A stretch of 64,000 bases of DNA from Leptodactylus fallax. Taxonomy: Eukaryota; Chordata; Amphibia; Anura; Leptodactylidae. Position numbers and translations under genes: made by a program. Positions 25,804-35,722 of this stretch are shown piece by piece; positions within the stretch are counted from its first letter, which is position 1; the number at the start of each line of letters is the position of its first letter. Under the pieces are notes generated by a model, which saw only the letters and a list, made by a program, of their open reading frames with translations, made no database searches and was not told the origin of the DNA. The stretch is from contig CAMRHE010000054.1 of NCBI GenBank assembly GCA_947044405.1, forward strand, positions 2,418,001 through 2,482,000, written 5' to 3'.

Positions 25804-25902
25804 TAATATTTAAAGAGAGACACTGACCTCTGCAAAGTCCTAGAAGGTCACGATTTGTCACTTACATGCAATATAAGATAACAGTCTGCTTTTCTCTAAC
25901 AG

Positions 25903-26140
25903 ATCTGTAGACTACAGCGCCATCTATCAGCTGGAGAGTACCACCAGGATTTGTTCTCCAGTGTGCCAGTCATCTTCATATCTCCAAACAGCCAGCCTCC
26001 TTATGATAGGCTGTGTGATGTGGTGCAGCTATGTGGTGGTAAGGTGTGCAAGACGATACGTCCAGCCAAGATTTGCATTGGAATGTTTTCTGGGAAGAAA
26101 CCGCCAGACCTGGAGTGTGTCTCGGAGAAATGGCTGCTAG
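25903..26140 (+). CDS. MCPH1: microcephalin (MCPH1)-like penultimate coding exon, C-terminal BRCT
   Basis: Microcephalin is a nuclear BRCT protein involved in DNA-damage signalling and chromosome condensation. The exon follows a good acceptor (pyrimidine-rich TTTCTCTAACAG, AG at 25901-25902) and ends at a GTGAGT donor (26141). Its frame is open for all 79 codons. The peptide contains ICRLQRHLSAGEY, then PVIFISPNSQPPYDRLC, then QLCGGKVCKTIRPAKICIG, and ends SEKWLL plus one base. This matches the final BRCT repeat of MCPH1 as I remember it, including the L-C-G-G turn, the I-C-I-G strand and the S-E-K-W helix. The split last codon (G plus AC) joins in frame to 43191-43243. Upstream exons were not found. 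Confidence 0.88.
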
Positions 26141-26215
26141 GTGAGTGGTAAACTATACAGTATGCAGTCTTTATGTGCTGTAATACTGTTACATTGTTCA
26201 AACAACTATAAACCT

Positions 26216-26218
<3 letters not shown>

Positions 26219-26310
<92 letters not shown>
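26219..26310. repeat. compound (TG)n(TA)n microsatellite
   Basis: About 19 TG units (26219-26256) run directly into about 27 TA units (26257-26310). It starts about 80 bp inside the intron, next to the splice donor. The Tc1 element at 26312 has inserted at a TA at its right edge. Confidence 0.97.
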
Positions 26311-26311
<1 letters not shown>

Positions 26312-26314
<3 letters not shown>

Positions 26315-27959
26315 TACAGACCAAAAGTTTGGACACGCCTTCTCATTCCAAGAGTTTTCTGTATTTTCATGACTATAAAAATTGTAGATTCACACTGAAG
26401 GCATCAAAACTATGAATTAACACATGTGGAATTATATACTTAACAAATATATACTTAACAAAAAAGTGTGAAACAACTGAAAATATGTCTTATATTCTAG
26501 GTTCTTCAAAGTAGCCACCTTTTGCTTTGATTACTGCTTTGCACACTCTTGGCATTCTCTTGATGAGCTTCAAGAGGTAGTCACCTGAAATGGTTTTCAC
26601 TTCGCAGGTGTGCCCTGTCAGGTTTAATAAGTGGGATTTCTTGCCTTATAAATGGGGTTGGGACCATCAGTTGTGTTGTTCAGAAGTCAGGTGGATACAC
26701 AGCTGATAGTCCTACTGAATGGAGTGTTAGAATTTGTATTATGGCAAGAAAAAAGCAGCTAATTAAAGAAAAACGAGTGGCCATCATTACTTTAAGAAAT
26801 GAAGGTCAGTCAGTCCCAAAAATTGGGAAAACTTTGAAAGTGTCCCCAAGTGCAGAGGCCAAAACCATCAAGCGCTACAAAGAAACTGGCTCACATGAGG
26901 ACCGCCCCAGGAAAGGAAGACCAAGAGTCACCTCTGCTGCGGAGGATAAGTTCATCCGAGTCACCAGCCTCAGAAATCGCAGGTTAACAGCAGCTCAGAT
27001 TAGAGACCAGCTCAATGCCACACAGAGTTCTAGCAGCAGACACATCTCTACAACAACTGTTAAGAGGAGACTGTGTGCAGAAGGTCTTCATGGTAAAATA
27101 GCTGCTAGGAAACCACTGCTAAGGACAGGCAACAAGCAGAAGAGACTTGTTTGGGCTAAAGAACACAAGGAATGGACATTAGACCTGTGGAAATCTGTGC
27201 TTTGGTCTGATGAGTCCAAATTTGAGATCTTTGGTTCCAACCACCGTGTCTTTGTGCAACGCAGAAAAGGTGAACGAATGGACTCTACATGCCTGGTTCC
27301 CACCGTGAAGCATGGAGGAGGAGGAGGTGTGATGGTGTGGGGGTGCTTTGCTGGTGACACTGTTGGGGATTTATTCAAAATTGAAGGAATGCTGAACCAG
27401 CATGGTTACCACAGCATCTTGCAGCGACATGCTATTCCATCCGGTTTGCGTTTAGTTGTACCATCATTTATTTTTCAACAGGACAATGACCCCAAACACA
27501 CCTCCAGACTGTGTAAGGGCTATTTGACCAAGAAGGAGAGCGATGGGGTGCTACGCCAGATGACCTGGCCTCCACAGTTACCAGACCTGAACCCAATCGA
27601 GATGGTTTGGAGTGAGCTGGACCGCAGAGTGAAGGCCAAAGGGCCAACAAGTGCTAAGCATCTCTGGGAACTCCTTCAAGACTGTTGGAAGACAATTTCA
27701 GGTGACTACCTCTTGAAGCTCATCAAGAGAATGCCAAGAGTGTGCAAAGCAGTAATCAAAGCAAAAGGTGGCTACTTTGAAGAATCTAGAATATAAGACA
27801 TATTTTCAGTTGTTTCACACTTTTTTGTTAAGTATATAATTCCACATGTGTTAATTCATAGTTTTGATGCCTTCAGTGTGAATCTACAATTGTTATAGTC
27901 ATGAAAATACAGAAAATTCTTGGAATGAGAAGGTGTGTCCAAACTTTTGGTCTGTACTG
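26312..27959 (+). mobile_element. complete Tc1-type transposon, DD38E class
   Basis: The termini CAGTACAGACCAAAAGTTTG and its complement are flanked by TA (26310-26311 and 27960-27961). The inverted arms are unusually long. Left 26312-26591 pairs with right about 27694-27959, so the right arm includes the last ~30 codons of the transposase. The first ~130 bp of the arms differ at only about three positions, apart from a 15-bp duplication (ATATACTTAACAAAT) in the left arm. Intact ends, intact frame and low arm divergence suggest a young insertion. Confidence 0.93.
26741..27796 (+). CDS. Tc1-family transposase, DD38E, apparently intact
   Basis: The 351 residues encode a cut-and-paste DNA transposase that would bind the element's inverted repeats and insert at TA. 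Residues 1-110 form the paired-like helix-turn-helix DNA-binding region, with a GRPR AT-hook-like motif at 59-62 preceded by basic residues. The catalytic triad is D157 (LWSDESKFEIFG), D248 (FQQDNDPKHTS) and E287 (PDLNPIEMVW). The spacing between D248 and E287 is 38 residues instead of the 34 usual for Tc1. That DD38E spacing matches a family I recall as Intruder, but this was not checked. HGGGGG at 191-196 is the glycine-rich box. No stop or frameshift is visible. The C-terminus ends inside the right inverted arm. Function is inferred from sequence only. Confidence 0.92.
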   Translation: MARKKQLIKEKRVAIITLRNEGQSVPKIGKTLKVSPSAEAKTIKRYKETGSHEDRPRKGRPRVTSAAEDKFIRVTSLRNRRLTAAQIRDQLNATQSSSSRHISTTTVKRRLCAEGLHGKIAARKPLLRTGNKQKRLVWAKEHKEWTLDLWKSVLWSDESKFEIFGSNHRVFVQRRKGERMDSTCLVPTVKHGGGGGVMVWGCFAGDTVGDLFKIEGMLNQHGYHSILQRHAIPSGLRLVVPSFIFQQDNDPKHTSRLCKGYLTKKESDGVLRQMTWPPQLPDLNPIEMVWSELDRRVKAKGPTSAKHLWELLQDCWKTISGDYLLKLIKRMPRVCKAVIKAKGGYFEESRI

Positions 27960-28221
27960 TATATGCAAACTGCTAACCAACTGCAGCCTGATATGTAATA
28001 CAACTCAAAGCCATTGAAATCCAATGAAAAGTCAACCATTTGTGTCACAGAGTAGGTAGTGGTAATTTTAAAGTGTAACTCCCATTTCATTTACCTTTTT
28101 TCTATTGTGTCAGGAGAGTGTGTGGTGAACAGTTTTGTAATATACTTTTAATCTATCAAACTTCCTTTTAATACTAAACAGGCTATAAAGTTCCCATTAG
28201 CAATAATCTAACTAAGCAATG

Positions 28222-28591
28222 CTAGGGAGACTGTCCGTACACATGTCGTCAATGTGGTACATAGAGCTGAAGCATTTACCAAATGGTTGTATCTTCGGTT
28301 TTATACCATTTAGAAAAATGGTTCTCGTCTCACAAGAAAGCTGAGCATGAACTGCTGTATATTAACATCAAATTTGCCGACTGTGTTTTTAACTAGTGAT
28401 ATCGATAATCTTTTACAGCTAGTACTTCAATATTAAATAATATAAAGAATTTCAGCTTTCTTATGATACCAGAACCATTTTTGCAGGTGGTATAAAACCA
28501 AAGATACAGCCATTTGAAGTGACTATCCTCCCTTTCCTAAATGCTTCAGCTCTGCATATTCACAATACAACTGTGTACGGACTTTCCCTAG
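28222..28591. mobile_element. MITE with long inverted arms
   Basis: The left CTAGGGAGACTGTCCGTACA mirrors the right TGTACGGACTTTCCCTAG. Further in, GAGCTGAAGCATTTACC, ATGGTTGTATCTTCGGTTTT and AAGAAAGCTGA are repeated in reverse complement on the right. The arms are about 130 bp with moderate divergence. There is no clear target duplication. The flanking 27962-28221 shows nothing else recognisable. Confidence 0.75.
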
Positions 28592-28619
28592 TAACAGCTC
28601 TGTAAGGGTATGTCTCCAG

Positions 28620-31118
28620 GACGCAGATGCCGCTGCTGACTTCTACAATACCACCATTACTTCAGCCCTTGACTCTGTGGCCCCCTTCACAAACTTCAGA
28701 GCCCGACCGATCAATAGGCAACCCTGGCACACTGACCTGACTAAAAAAAAACTGAGACGTGCCTCAGGGGTGCAGAACGCCTCTGGAAGAAAAGCCACTC
28801 CCAGGAGGACTTCATCAGGTATAAAGAGGCAGCTCTCACATTCAAGAATGCACTCACCTCTGCAAAGCAGGTCTACTTCACCACACTAATATCTGCCCTA
28901 TCCCGCAACCCCAAACAGCTATTCACTACCTTCAACTCCCTTCTCTTTCCATTACTTATCTCAGCTGATGACTTTGCCTCTTAATTCAAAAGCAAAATTG
29001 ACATAATCAGAGACAGTCTTACCCTACACCCCCGACAACCACTCTACCAAACTGCTCGGTGCTCTTCATCTTTAACCTGTTTCTCCACAGTCACTGATGA
29101 AAAGCTCTCCACCCTAATCTCTAAATCCCACCTCACCTCCTGCGTGCTTGGCTCGATCCAGTCACATCTCATCCCCAAACTCACTGAAGTCTTTACTCCT
29201 GCCCTAACCCATTTCTTCAACCTATCCCTAACCAGAGGATCCTTTCTGTCCGCCTTCAAACATGCAACAGTCACACCTATACTTAAAAAAAAAAAAAAAA
29301 AAAAAAGTCCCTCTACCCATCCTCTCCAGCCAACTATCGCTCCATCTCACTGTTCCCATACGCCTCTAAATTGCTTGAACAACGCGTCCACTCCAAACTA
29401 TCCTCCTATCTCTCGTCCAACTTACTCTTTGACAGACTACAGTCAGGCTTCAGACCCCATCACTCCACAGAAACTGCCCTAACCAAAGTCACAAACGACC
29501 TACTAACTGCCAAAGCCAAGCGTCACTACTCTGTCGTCCTTCTCCTTGACATCTCCTCTGCCTTTGACATAGTTGACCACTCCCTCCTGTTAGAAACACG
29601 CTCATTCCTTGGCATCACAGACCTGGCCCTTTCCTGGATCTCATCATACCTCACCAACTGCACATTCAGCGTCTCCCACTTGCCCACCACCTACTTGCCA
29701 CGCCCTCTTTCTGTAGACATCCCCCAAGGCTCCGTCCTAGGACCCCTCCTGTTCTCCATCTACACCCTCGGCCAACTCATAGAATCTCATGGTTTTCAAT
29801 ACCATTGCTATGCTGACGACTAGAGATGAGCGAATCGAAGCTGCAGAAGTGGAATTCGATCTGAATTTCAGGAAATCTTCGATTTGCATGGAATCTGGAT
29901 TTCCTGATGCTTCGCAGTAACGAATATTTAGTAAGGACCTTTGTGACATCAGATGGTCACAAGATATTCTCTAGTGATGTGATTGGGTAGGCATGTCTTT
30001 GCTTATTAGCAGATCCTTCCACATGAATAAAAGTAAAGTTGTCCATGCTGGAGAGAGAGAGAGAGAGACATGACCGCGGCATCCAAGGACTTCTGCCATT
30101 TTGTCACCCACCCCGACTCTCTGTTGACAGGAAGTTTATTCGCCGCAAATTAATTCGGATCGAAAAGAATCGTATCGGAAAATTCGGCAAAGTTGACGAA
30201 TTGCCATCTCTACTGGCGACACTCAAATATATCTCTCTGGACCAGACATTACCTCTCTGTTGTCCAGTCCCAGAGTGTCTAGCAGCTGTAGCCTCCTTTC
30301 TCTCCTCCCGCTTTTTCAAACTCAACATGGAGAAAACTGAGTTCATCATCTTCGCCCCACCTCGCACGGCCCCTCTACCTGACCCATCTATCAAAGTTAA
30401 TGGAACCGCACTTACTCCAGTCCCACAGATCCGTTGCCTTGGGATAACCTTGGACTCTGACCTATGCTTCAAGTCGCACATCCAAACCCTCAACACCTCC
30501 TGCCACCGCCAACTCAAGAACATCCATCGAATCCGCTCCTTTCTCACCCCTGAAACTACAAAGATACTAGTTCATGCCCTCATAATCTCCTGCTTAGATT
30601 ACTGTAACACCCTTCTCCATGGCCTCCCAGTAAACACTCTCGCCCCCTTCCAGTCCACCCTAAACTGTGCTGCACGCTTAATATATCTCTCCCCCCATTC
30701 TTCATCAGCTGCTCTCCTTTGCCAAACCCTTCACTGGCTACCCGTTGCCCAGCTAATAGCGTTCAAAATGCTAACACTGACATACAAAGCCATCCACAAC
30801 CTGTCCCCTCCATATATCTCTGACCTAATCTCCTGCTACCTGCCCGCACTCAACCTCCGATCCTCCAAAGTCCTCCTACTCCGCTCTGGTCTTATCCGCT
30901 CTTCCCACAACCATCTCCAAGATTTCTCTCGTGCATCCCCCATACTCTGGATGAAACTCAATACCAAGCCACATAAGACTGTCCCCCACAGTCAAAAGCT
31001 TCAAGAAGGCCCTGAAGGCTCACCTATTCAGGAAGGCCTACGACCTTCAATAACGCTACTGCCACCAAACCATCATGTGAACAGTCTCTCCCCTCACCTT
31101 CTGTCTCTATCCCTCTAA
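28620..31118 (+). pseudogene. LINE reverse transcriptase, broken
   Basis: Readable pieces: 28620-28889 (linker), 29100-29280 and 29371-29820 (fingers and palm through YADD), then 30221 onward (thumb and C-terminus). The last includes L-N-M-E-K-T-E-F-I-I at about 30323, C-L-G-I-T-L-D-S-D-L at 30436 and F-S-R-A-S-P-I-L-W at about 30924. The out-of-frame end still reads S-P-T-V-K-S-F-K-K-A-L-K at about 30983. The apparent 359-codon open frame at 30039-31118 is a chance fusion of the hAT MITE with the LINE. No APE domain is present in this truncated copy. Confidence 0.85.
29821..30212. mobile_element. hAT MITE inserted directly after the LINE YADD motif
   Basis: The ends TAGAGATG and CATCTCTA are perfect 8-bp complements and continue with partial similarity. 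The flanking 8-bp duplication is CTGACGAC (29813-29820) against CTGGCGAC (30213-30220), one mismatch. Removing the 392-bp insert and one duplication joins Y-A-D-D to T-Q-I-Y, the expected RT sequence. It contains an (AG)n run at about 30048-30068. An 8-bp duplication and TAG-type ends fit hAT. Confidence 0.88.
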
Positions 31119-31271
31119 CCCACTGTGCCAGTTGGTCACTGTTAGCATTGTGTTTGTTTTGTATATTTTGTGTACTGTATGTAAACCCTCAAATGTAAAG
31201 CACCATGGAATTAATGGTGCTATATATATATAAATAAATAATAAGAAGAAGAAGTAGTGTCTGGTATGTAA

Positions 31272-31721
31272 TAATAATGTTCACACGGAGTTTTTTGCAA
31301 AGCTGAAAAATCTGCTTAAGGAATTAGGAAACTGTTTTTTGACACTTTTTTTACATGATGCGTTTTTTGTCGCGTTCTTCATCATGGTTTTTGCCACTGT
31401 TTTTTTTTTTTTTGCTCCAGCACACTGTATGGACCTGGAAACATCTCTTTAAAAAAAAATCTAGTAGTTTTTGATGCGGTTTTGGCAAAAACCGCATCAA
31501 AAAACGGTAGCGGTTTTTCTGCCTCCCATTGATTTCAATGAGTTTTTCAAGGCGGAATCCGCCTGAAGATAGGTCATGTCGCTTTTTTTTTCCTCTAGCT
31601 GAAAAAATCAGCTAGAGGAAAAAAACTGCTACTGACTCCCATTGAAATGAATGGGAGGAGTTTTTTGAGGCGGATTCTGTCTCAAAATCAGCCTGCAAAA
31701 AACTCCGTGTGAACATACCCT
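31272..31721. mobile_element. MITE of the GTTCACACGGAG family
   Basis: TGTTCACACGGAGTTTTTTG at the left mirrors CAAAAAACTCCGTGTGAACA then TACCCTTA at the right. Internal palindromes include GATGCGGTTTTGGCAAAAAC then CGCATC (about 31471-31496) and TCTAGCTGAAAAAATCAGCT then AGA. The flanks suggest a TAA/TTA duplication but are worn on the left. Confidence 0.78.
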
Positions 31722-31774
31722 TAGATGGTTGTTAAGGAGAATGTTACTGTTTTATAATAAAAAGGAATTTAGAT

Positions 31775-31839
<65 letters not shown>
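31775..31839. repeat. compound (TG)n(TA)n microsatellite
   Basis: About 9 TG units followed by about 23 TA units. It has the same TG-then-TA arrangement as 26219-26310. Confidence 0.95.
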
Positions 31840-31841
<2 letters not shown>

Positions 31842-31953
31842 GCATAAAATATACTACTGAAGGCTGAAGTTTACATCCTCTGTGGAGTTGGTAACATTTA
31901 AACTTGGGTCACCTTCCTACTATAGTACCAACCCCTGTAATATGTCTCCATAC

Positions 31954-33338
31954 CAGAGGCATAGCTAGGTATCCAGCACAGGCAGACGGGGGGAAGGGGG
32001 GTTGTCCACGTGGGCCCCAAACTCAGGTTATAGTGATATTATCACTACACAGTGCTTTGCAGATAATTTAGGTGAGCACAGCATGGGAAATATTTGGTGA
32101 TTTACAAGTGATGTCACTGTAATTGTTCACATTTTCTGTCTCTGTCTGGACTGGACCCCCATGACTGATTCTTCCAGCTGTAACTTGCATCTGTAAAGTT
32201 TGCAACACAGACAAATTTGGCTCCTCACTTTTCCAGGCACCCAACCCACATTGTACTCCCCTACACAAAAGTCTCCATCCTGCTGCTATCCCAATTATAA
32301 AATATATAATATAACCACTCCTCTGAATGAATAATACCCCCAAGTGCCCCTTATTAATAAAGTCCCCTGTGTGCATCCTAACTAAATGGGTTTTCTAGGT
32401 CATCCATAAAAAAAAAAATCTGTGGGGTTCTAACGGGACCCTTGCTGCTCAGCTGTTTGAATGGGACCACAGCACTTGTGCAAGCTCCGTGACACTTTCT
32501 CTAGTCACATTTTATCGTTCATTTCATAGTGGCCATGCAATGTAACTACAGCCTCGTCCTATACACTTCTATAGGACAATGCTGTAATTACATCACATGA
32601 TCAATATAAAAAAAGACAGCATGTTGATAAATGAAGGGGTCACCGTGCCTGCACATGCGGCATGGCCCCTTCAAACAGCTGATCAAATGTCATAACCTTG
32701 CTCATCTCATATTGATGATCTATCCTGAAGAATTATCAACAAAAATGAGCTGTAAAATCCAAATGCCACCTTATATTATGCCTCCTGAGATAAATACTGC
32801 CCTCCTAATGTCCCCTTCTATAGCCATATATTCCAATTATATGATTCAAGTTATATTCAAAGCCCTCTAATGACCTCTTATATTCTTTATGCCCCCTTAA
32901 AGAAATGATCTTCCTACTATAGTCATAATGACCCCTTATATAAATAATGCACCTTATATTCTCTATGCCTCCTTATATAAATGACCTGACCCCCTATAGT
33001 TATAATGTCCCCTAACTTGCCGTTTATGCCACATATAATTTGAAGGTCCCCACCTGCCTACAATCCCTTGCTTCACAGAGCCGCCGCTGCCGTCATCTCT
33101 CCCCTTGTTTAAAAAGCGCCATGAGCACAAACGGGACATCTGCATCTCAGCGCAGGAAACGTGTTTGTAAACCAGTAGACCTAAAGCCAACAGCTATCTG
33201 CTCTTACATGCATTTCAACTGTATCAGTGTCCTTCAGACACCAATATAGTTAAAAGAATTGTATGTTTATGTCGGCCCCAGAGCGGGCCTCACAGAGTCA
33301 GTGGGCCCGGAGCCCCTCTCCCGCTAGCTACACCACTG
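31954..33338. mobile_element. non-autonomous hAT element (1385 bp)
   Basis: The ends CAGAGGCATAGCTAGG and CTAGCTACACCACTG are inverted (CAGNGGYRTAGCTAG). The identical 8-bp duplication CTCCATAC flanks them (31946-31953 and 33339-33346). The interior has degenerate CCCCTTATATTCTTTATGCC-type repeats (32760-33010), no transposase, and a central stretch (about 32385-32735) sharing text with the common MITE family, possibly a nested copy. GGGCCCGGAGCCCC lies just inside the right end. Confidence 0.92.
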
Positions 33339-33346
33339 CTCCATAC

Positions 33347-34423
33347 AACCAGCTATAGTAGAATGTGAGGCCCTAATTTATGTATGTCTCCAGTTTCATA
33401 CAGAGAAGATTTTTTTTGTATGATGTTCAATTACATGTAAATTAGAAAAAATGTAGCATGCTCCATCAGGTACCCTATTACGTATATATTGTAAGGGGAA
33501 AATCTCCATAATATAATGCTGCATGTACCTACAGGTACCAGTCATGCAGTTTTTGAAGCCAAAACCAGGTGTGGTCAATAATAGAAGAGCATATAAAGAA
33601 CAAAAGGTCCTTTTTTCAATCCACACTTGGTTTTAGCTTGAAAAACTACATGAAACAAATCCTGAACATGTGTCCTTACCCCTAATGACTGGTGACTAGA
33701 GATTTTGCACGTGCTTAAGGTGGTGTGGGATTTGAAGTCCCCAGCTGAGGCCTTCTAGCTAAGTTGCCCTTAAACATGTTTCATGCTATTAGTAAATTCT
33801 GACCTACTATTGAGTACTGGATGTAAATTGTAATATTTTACTAGGGCATCACAGAGATGGTTTGCTTGCCAATAAATTGTAGTGATAGAGCTTTTCCATG
33901 AAAGCACTCCTCTAGATAACCTTTAACCAGTGGTAAAGTTGCTGTTTAGTAGCAGTTCAAAGCATTGTGATAGATAGGGTAATTTTATATTCACTTTAAG
34001 TGTGCTTAGACCCAATGCAGCTGCTGGTTAATAGAGAACCCCACAGAAAACTGCATACAGTTTTAACACAAATTGCCATAATTTTGTGATACGGTTTTTA
34101 GCAATATAGCTTGCACCTTTTTTAGTGGGGCTCTAACAGGCAAATTGGTCAATTTAAGTTCCACCTGTCAATTGCAATGTGGGTATTCAGTCTGGTAATA
34201 TAGTATTCAAAAATATATAATTGTATGTACAGCTATAGCAAATGTTAACAGCATAGTTTGCCACAGTGGTCCATGGTATTTGTATATAACAGAAGTTCTA
34301 ATATAAAGGAAATAAGTGGCACACGTTGATATTGTGACATGCAACAGCTGTTCATATAACCTCTGCTACATGTGCAAAGGTCCCAAAGCAAAATCTGTAA
34401 TGGGGCTACCATGCAGTGTTATA
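33347..34423. other. no gene recognised (intronic)
   Basis: No repeat terminus, exon or RNA gene was recognised in this stretch of the intron. Confidence 0.45.
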
Positions 34424-34608
34424 ATATTTATTTATTTAGCTTACTTATACACTGCCATCATATTCCTCAGTGTTTTTAGAGTGTGGGAGGATACCAAAGT
34501 ACCCAGAGGAAACCCATATATACAGAGGGAGAACATACAAACTCCTTGCAGATGTTGTCCTTCAAACACAGGAATCCAGCACTAACCACTGAGCTACTGT
34601 GCTGCCCA
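34424..34608 (-). mobile_element. V-SINE, minus strand, diverged
   Basis: Read on the minus strand it starts with a tRNA-like head (GTAGCTCAGTGGTTAGTGCT, an A-box-like region) and a worn B box. Next come AACATCTGCAAGGAGTTTGT and a version of the conserved V-SINE core (GGGTTTCCTCTGGGTACTTT and ATCCTCCCACACTCTAAA). The tail, AGGAATATGATGGCAGTGTA with TAAGTAAG, resembles the L2-type LINE tail. It is the same family as 45827-46084 but more mutated. Confidence 0.83.
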
Positions 34609-35682
34609 ATACTTGTCTTCTTATGTTGCAGATTGACATTTGGGCCCACTCAGGCACCCAGGCCCAGAAGCAAGTGCTACTTTTGCACACGCTACACTAC
34701 ATCCCTGTACATCTGTAGTTATATATATATTTTTAAACATTTTGTTGTAATGTGTCAGTTAGATCTGAACTGTACTGGTGTGAAATTTAACCTTTATTAA
34801 AAAGCAGATAAAAAAATTCCAGATAAATCAGACGAAGTCCAATTGGGGGGGTATAAATCAACTGGAAGGCAGGGGTCCCTTTCTTAGACCTGGTAGGTGT
34901 GGCAAATAACCAGTCTTGAAAAGGTCAACCCCGTAATGTAGCCTAACCCTACTACAAACCAATTTATTACATTGAATAACATCATTATGCATTTCTTGGC
35001 AGAATAAATTAGTGGTTCATCAAAAGGTCAAACAAGGATAGAAGAAACAAAGATTGATGATAATCCCAGAAATTGGGGTGGCATGTAGTAATTAAATACA
35101 ATGGTGAAGCAGATAGCCCGTCTTGCTCTACCAGTCTTGCACTGTCAGCACTGATTGGGCAGTAATACCCTGTTTTTCTGGTAGGAATAACAGGTGTAAC
35201 AATACAGAATTGTAAGAAAAGATGCCCCAGAATTGTTATATTATAGAGGATATAATTATTCACTAAAATAGATACTTCAGGAGCAGCAACAGGTCATCAT
35301 TGAGATATGACCATTTGCTGTGCCTTCTGCAGTTGTCCCTCGTTTCATTTTTTTATCCTCTTCCCGTCACAGTCATTTTTCAATTTTCGTTTTTGACTCC
35401 TTACATTTCAAAGGCTGTATAAGGGCTTAATGTTTACGGGGCAAATTTTACTTCATAGTGGTACCTTTTAATATTCCATACAATGCACTGGAATAAAATC
35501 CGAATGGGGTGGAATTGGAGAAAACTGCATTTGTGTGACTTTAAGGGCTTTGTTTTTATGACATTCACTATGCAGCCAAAATAACATGTGAACCTGTATT
35601 CTATGAATTGGATTCCAGGGATATGAAATTTATATTGTTTTTTGTTTTGTTTTTTTAGGTTTTAACCCCCCCCCCCCCTAAA

Positions 35683-35722
<40 letters not shown>

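Larger units (their letters stand above)
28612..31250 (+). mobile_element. 5'-truncated CR1/L2-group LINE, interrupted by a hAT MITE
   Basis: The body begins in the linker before the reverse transcriptase (28612 on; P-W-H-T-D-L at about 28713). It continues through the RT and ends with the tail TGTAAAGCACCATGGAATTA then ATGGTGCTATATATATAAAT (31190-31235). Recognisable RT text includes S-H-L-I-P-K-L-T-E-V (29160), F-R-P-H-H-S-T-E-T-A-L-T-K-V (29450), L-L-L-D-I-S-S-A-F-D-I-V-D-H (29540), [11 protein letters not shown] (29721) and Y-A-D-D (29809-29820). Breaks include an in-frame TAA at about 28982, a poly-A run (29286-29306) that shifts frame, the inserted MITE, and a frameshift near 30965. A tail-only copy lies at 19433-19495. 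Confidence 0.88.

Noticed and set aside
26001..26415. Open frames rich in V-C, I-Y and H-T repeats
   Set aside because: They are translations of the (TG)n(TA)n microsatellite.
30039..31118. 359-codon open frame as a single gene
   Set aside because: It starts inside the hAT MITE and continues into the LINE RT; a chance fusion.
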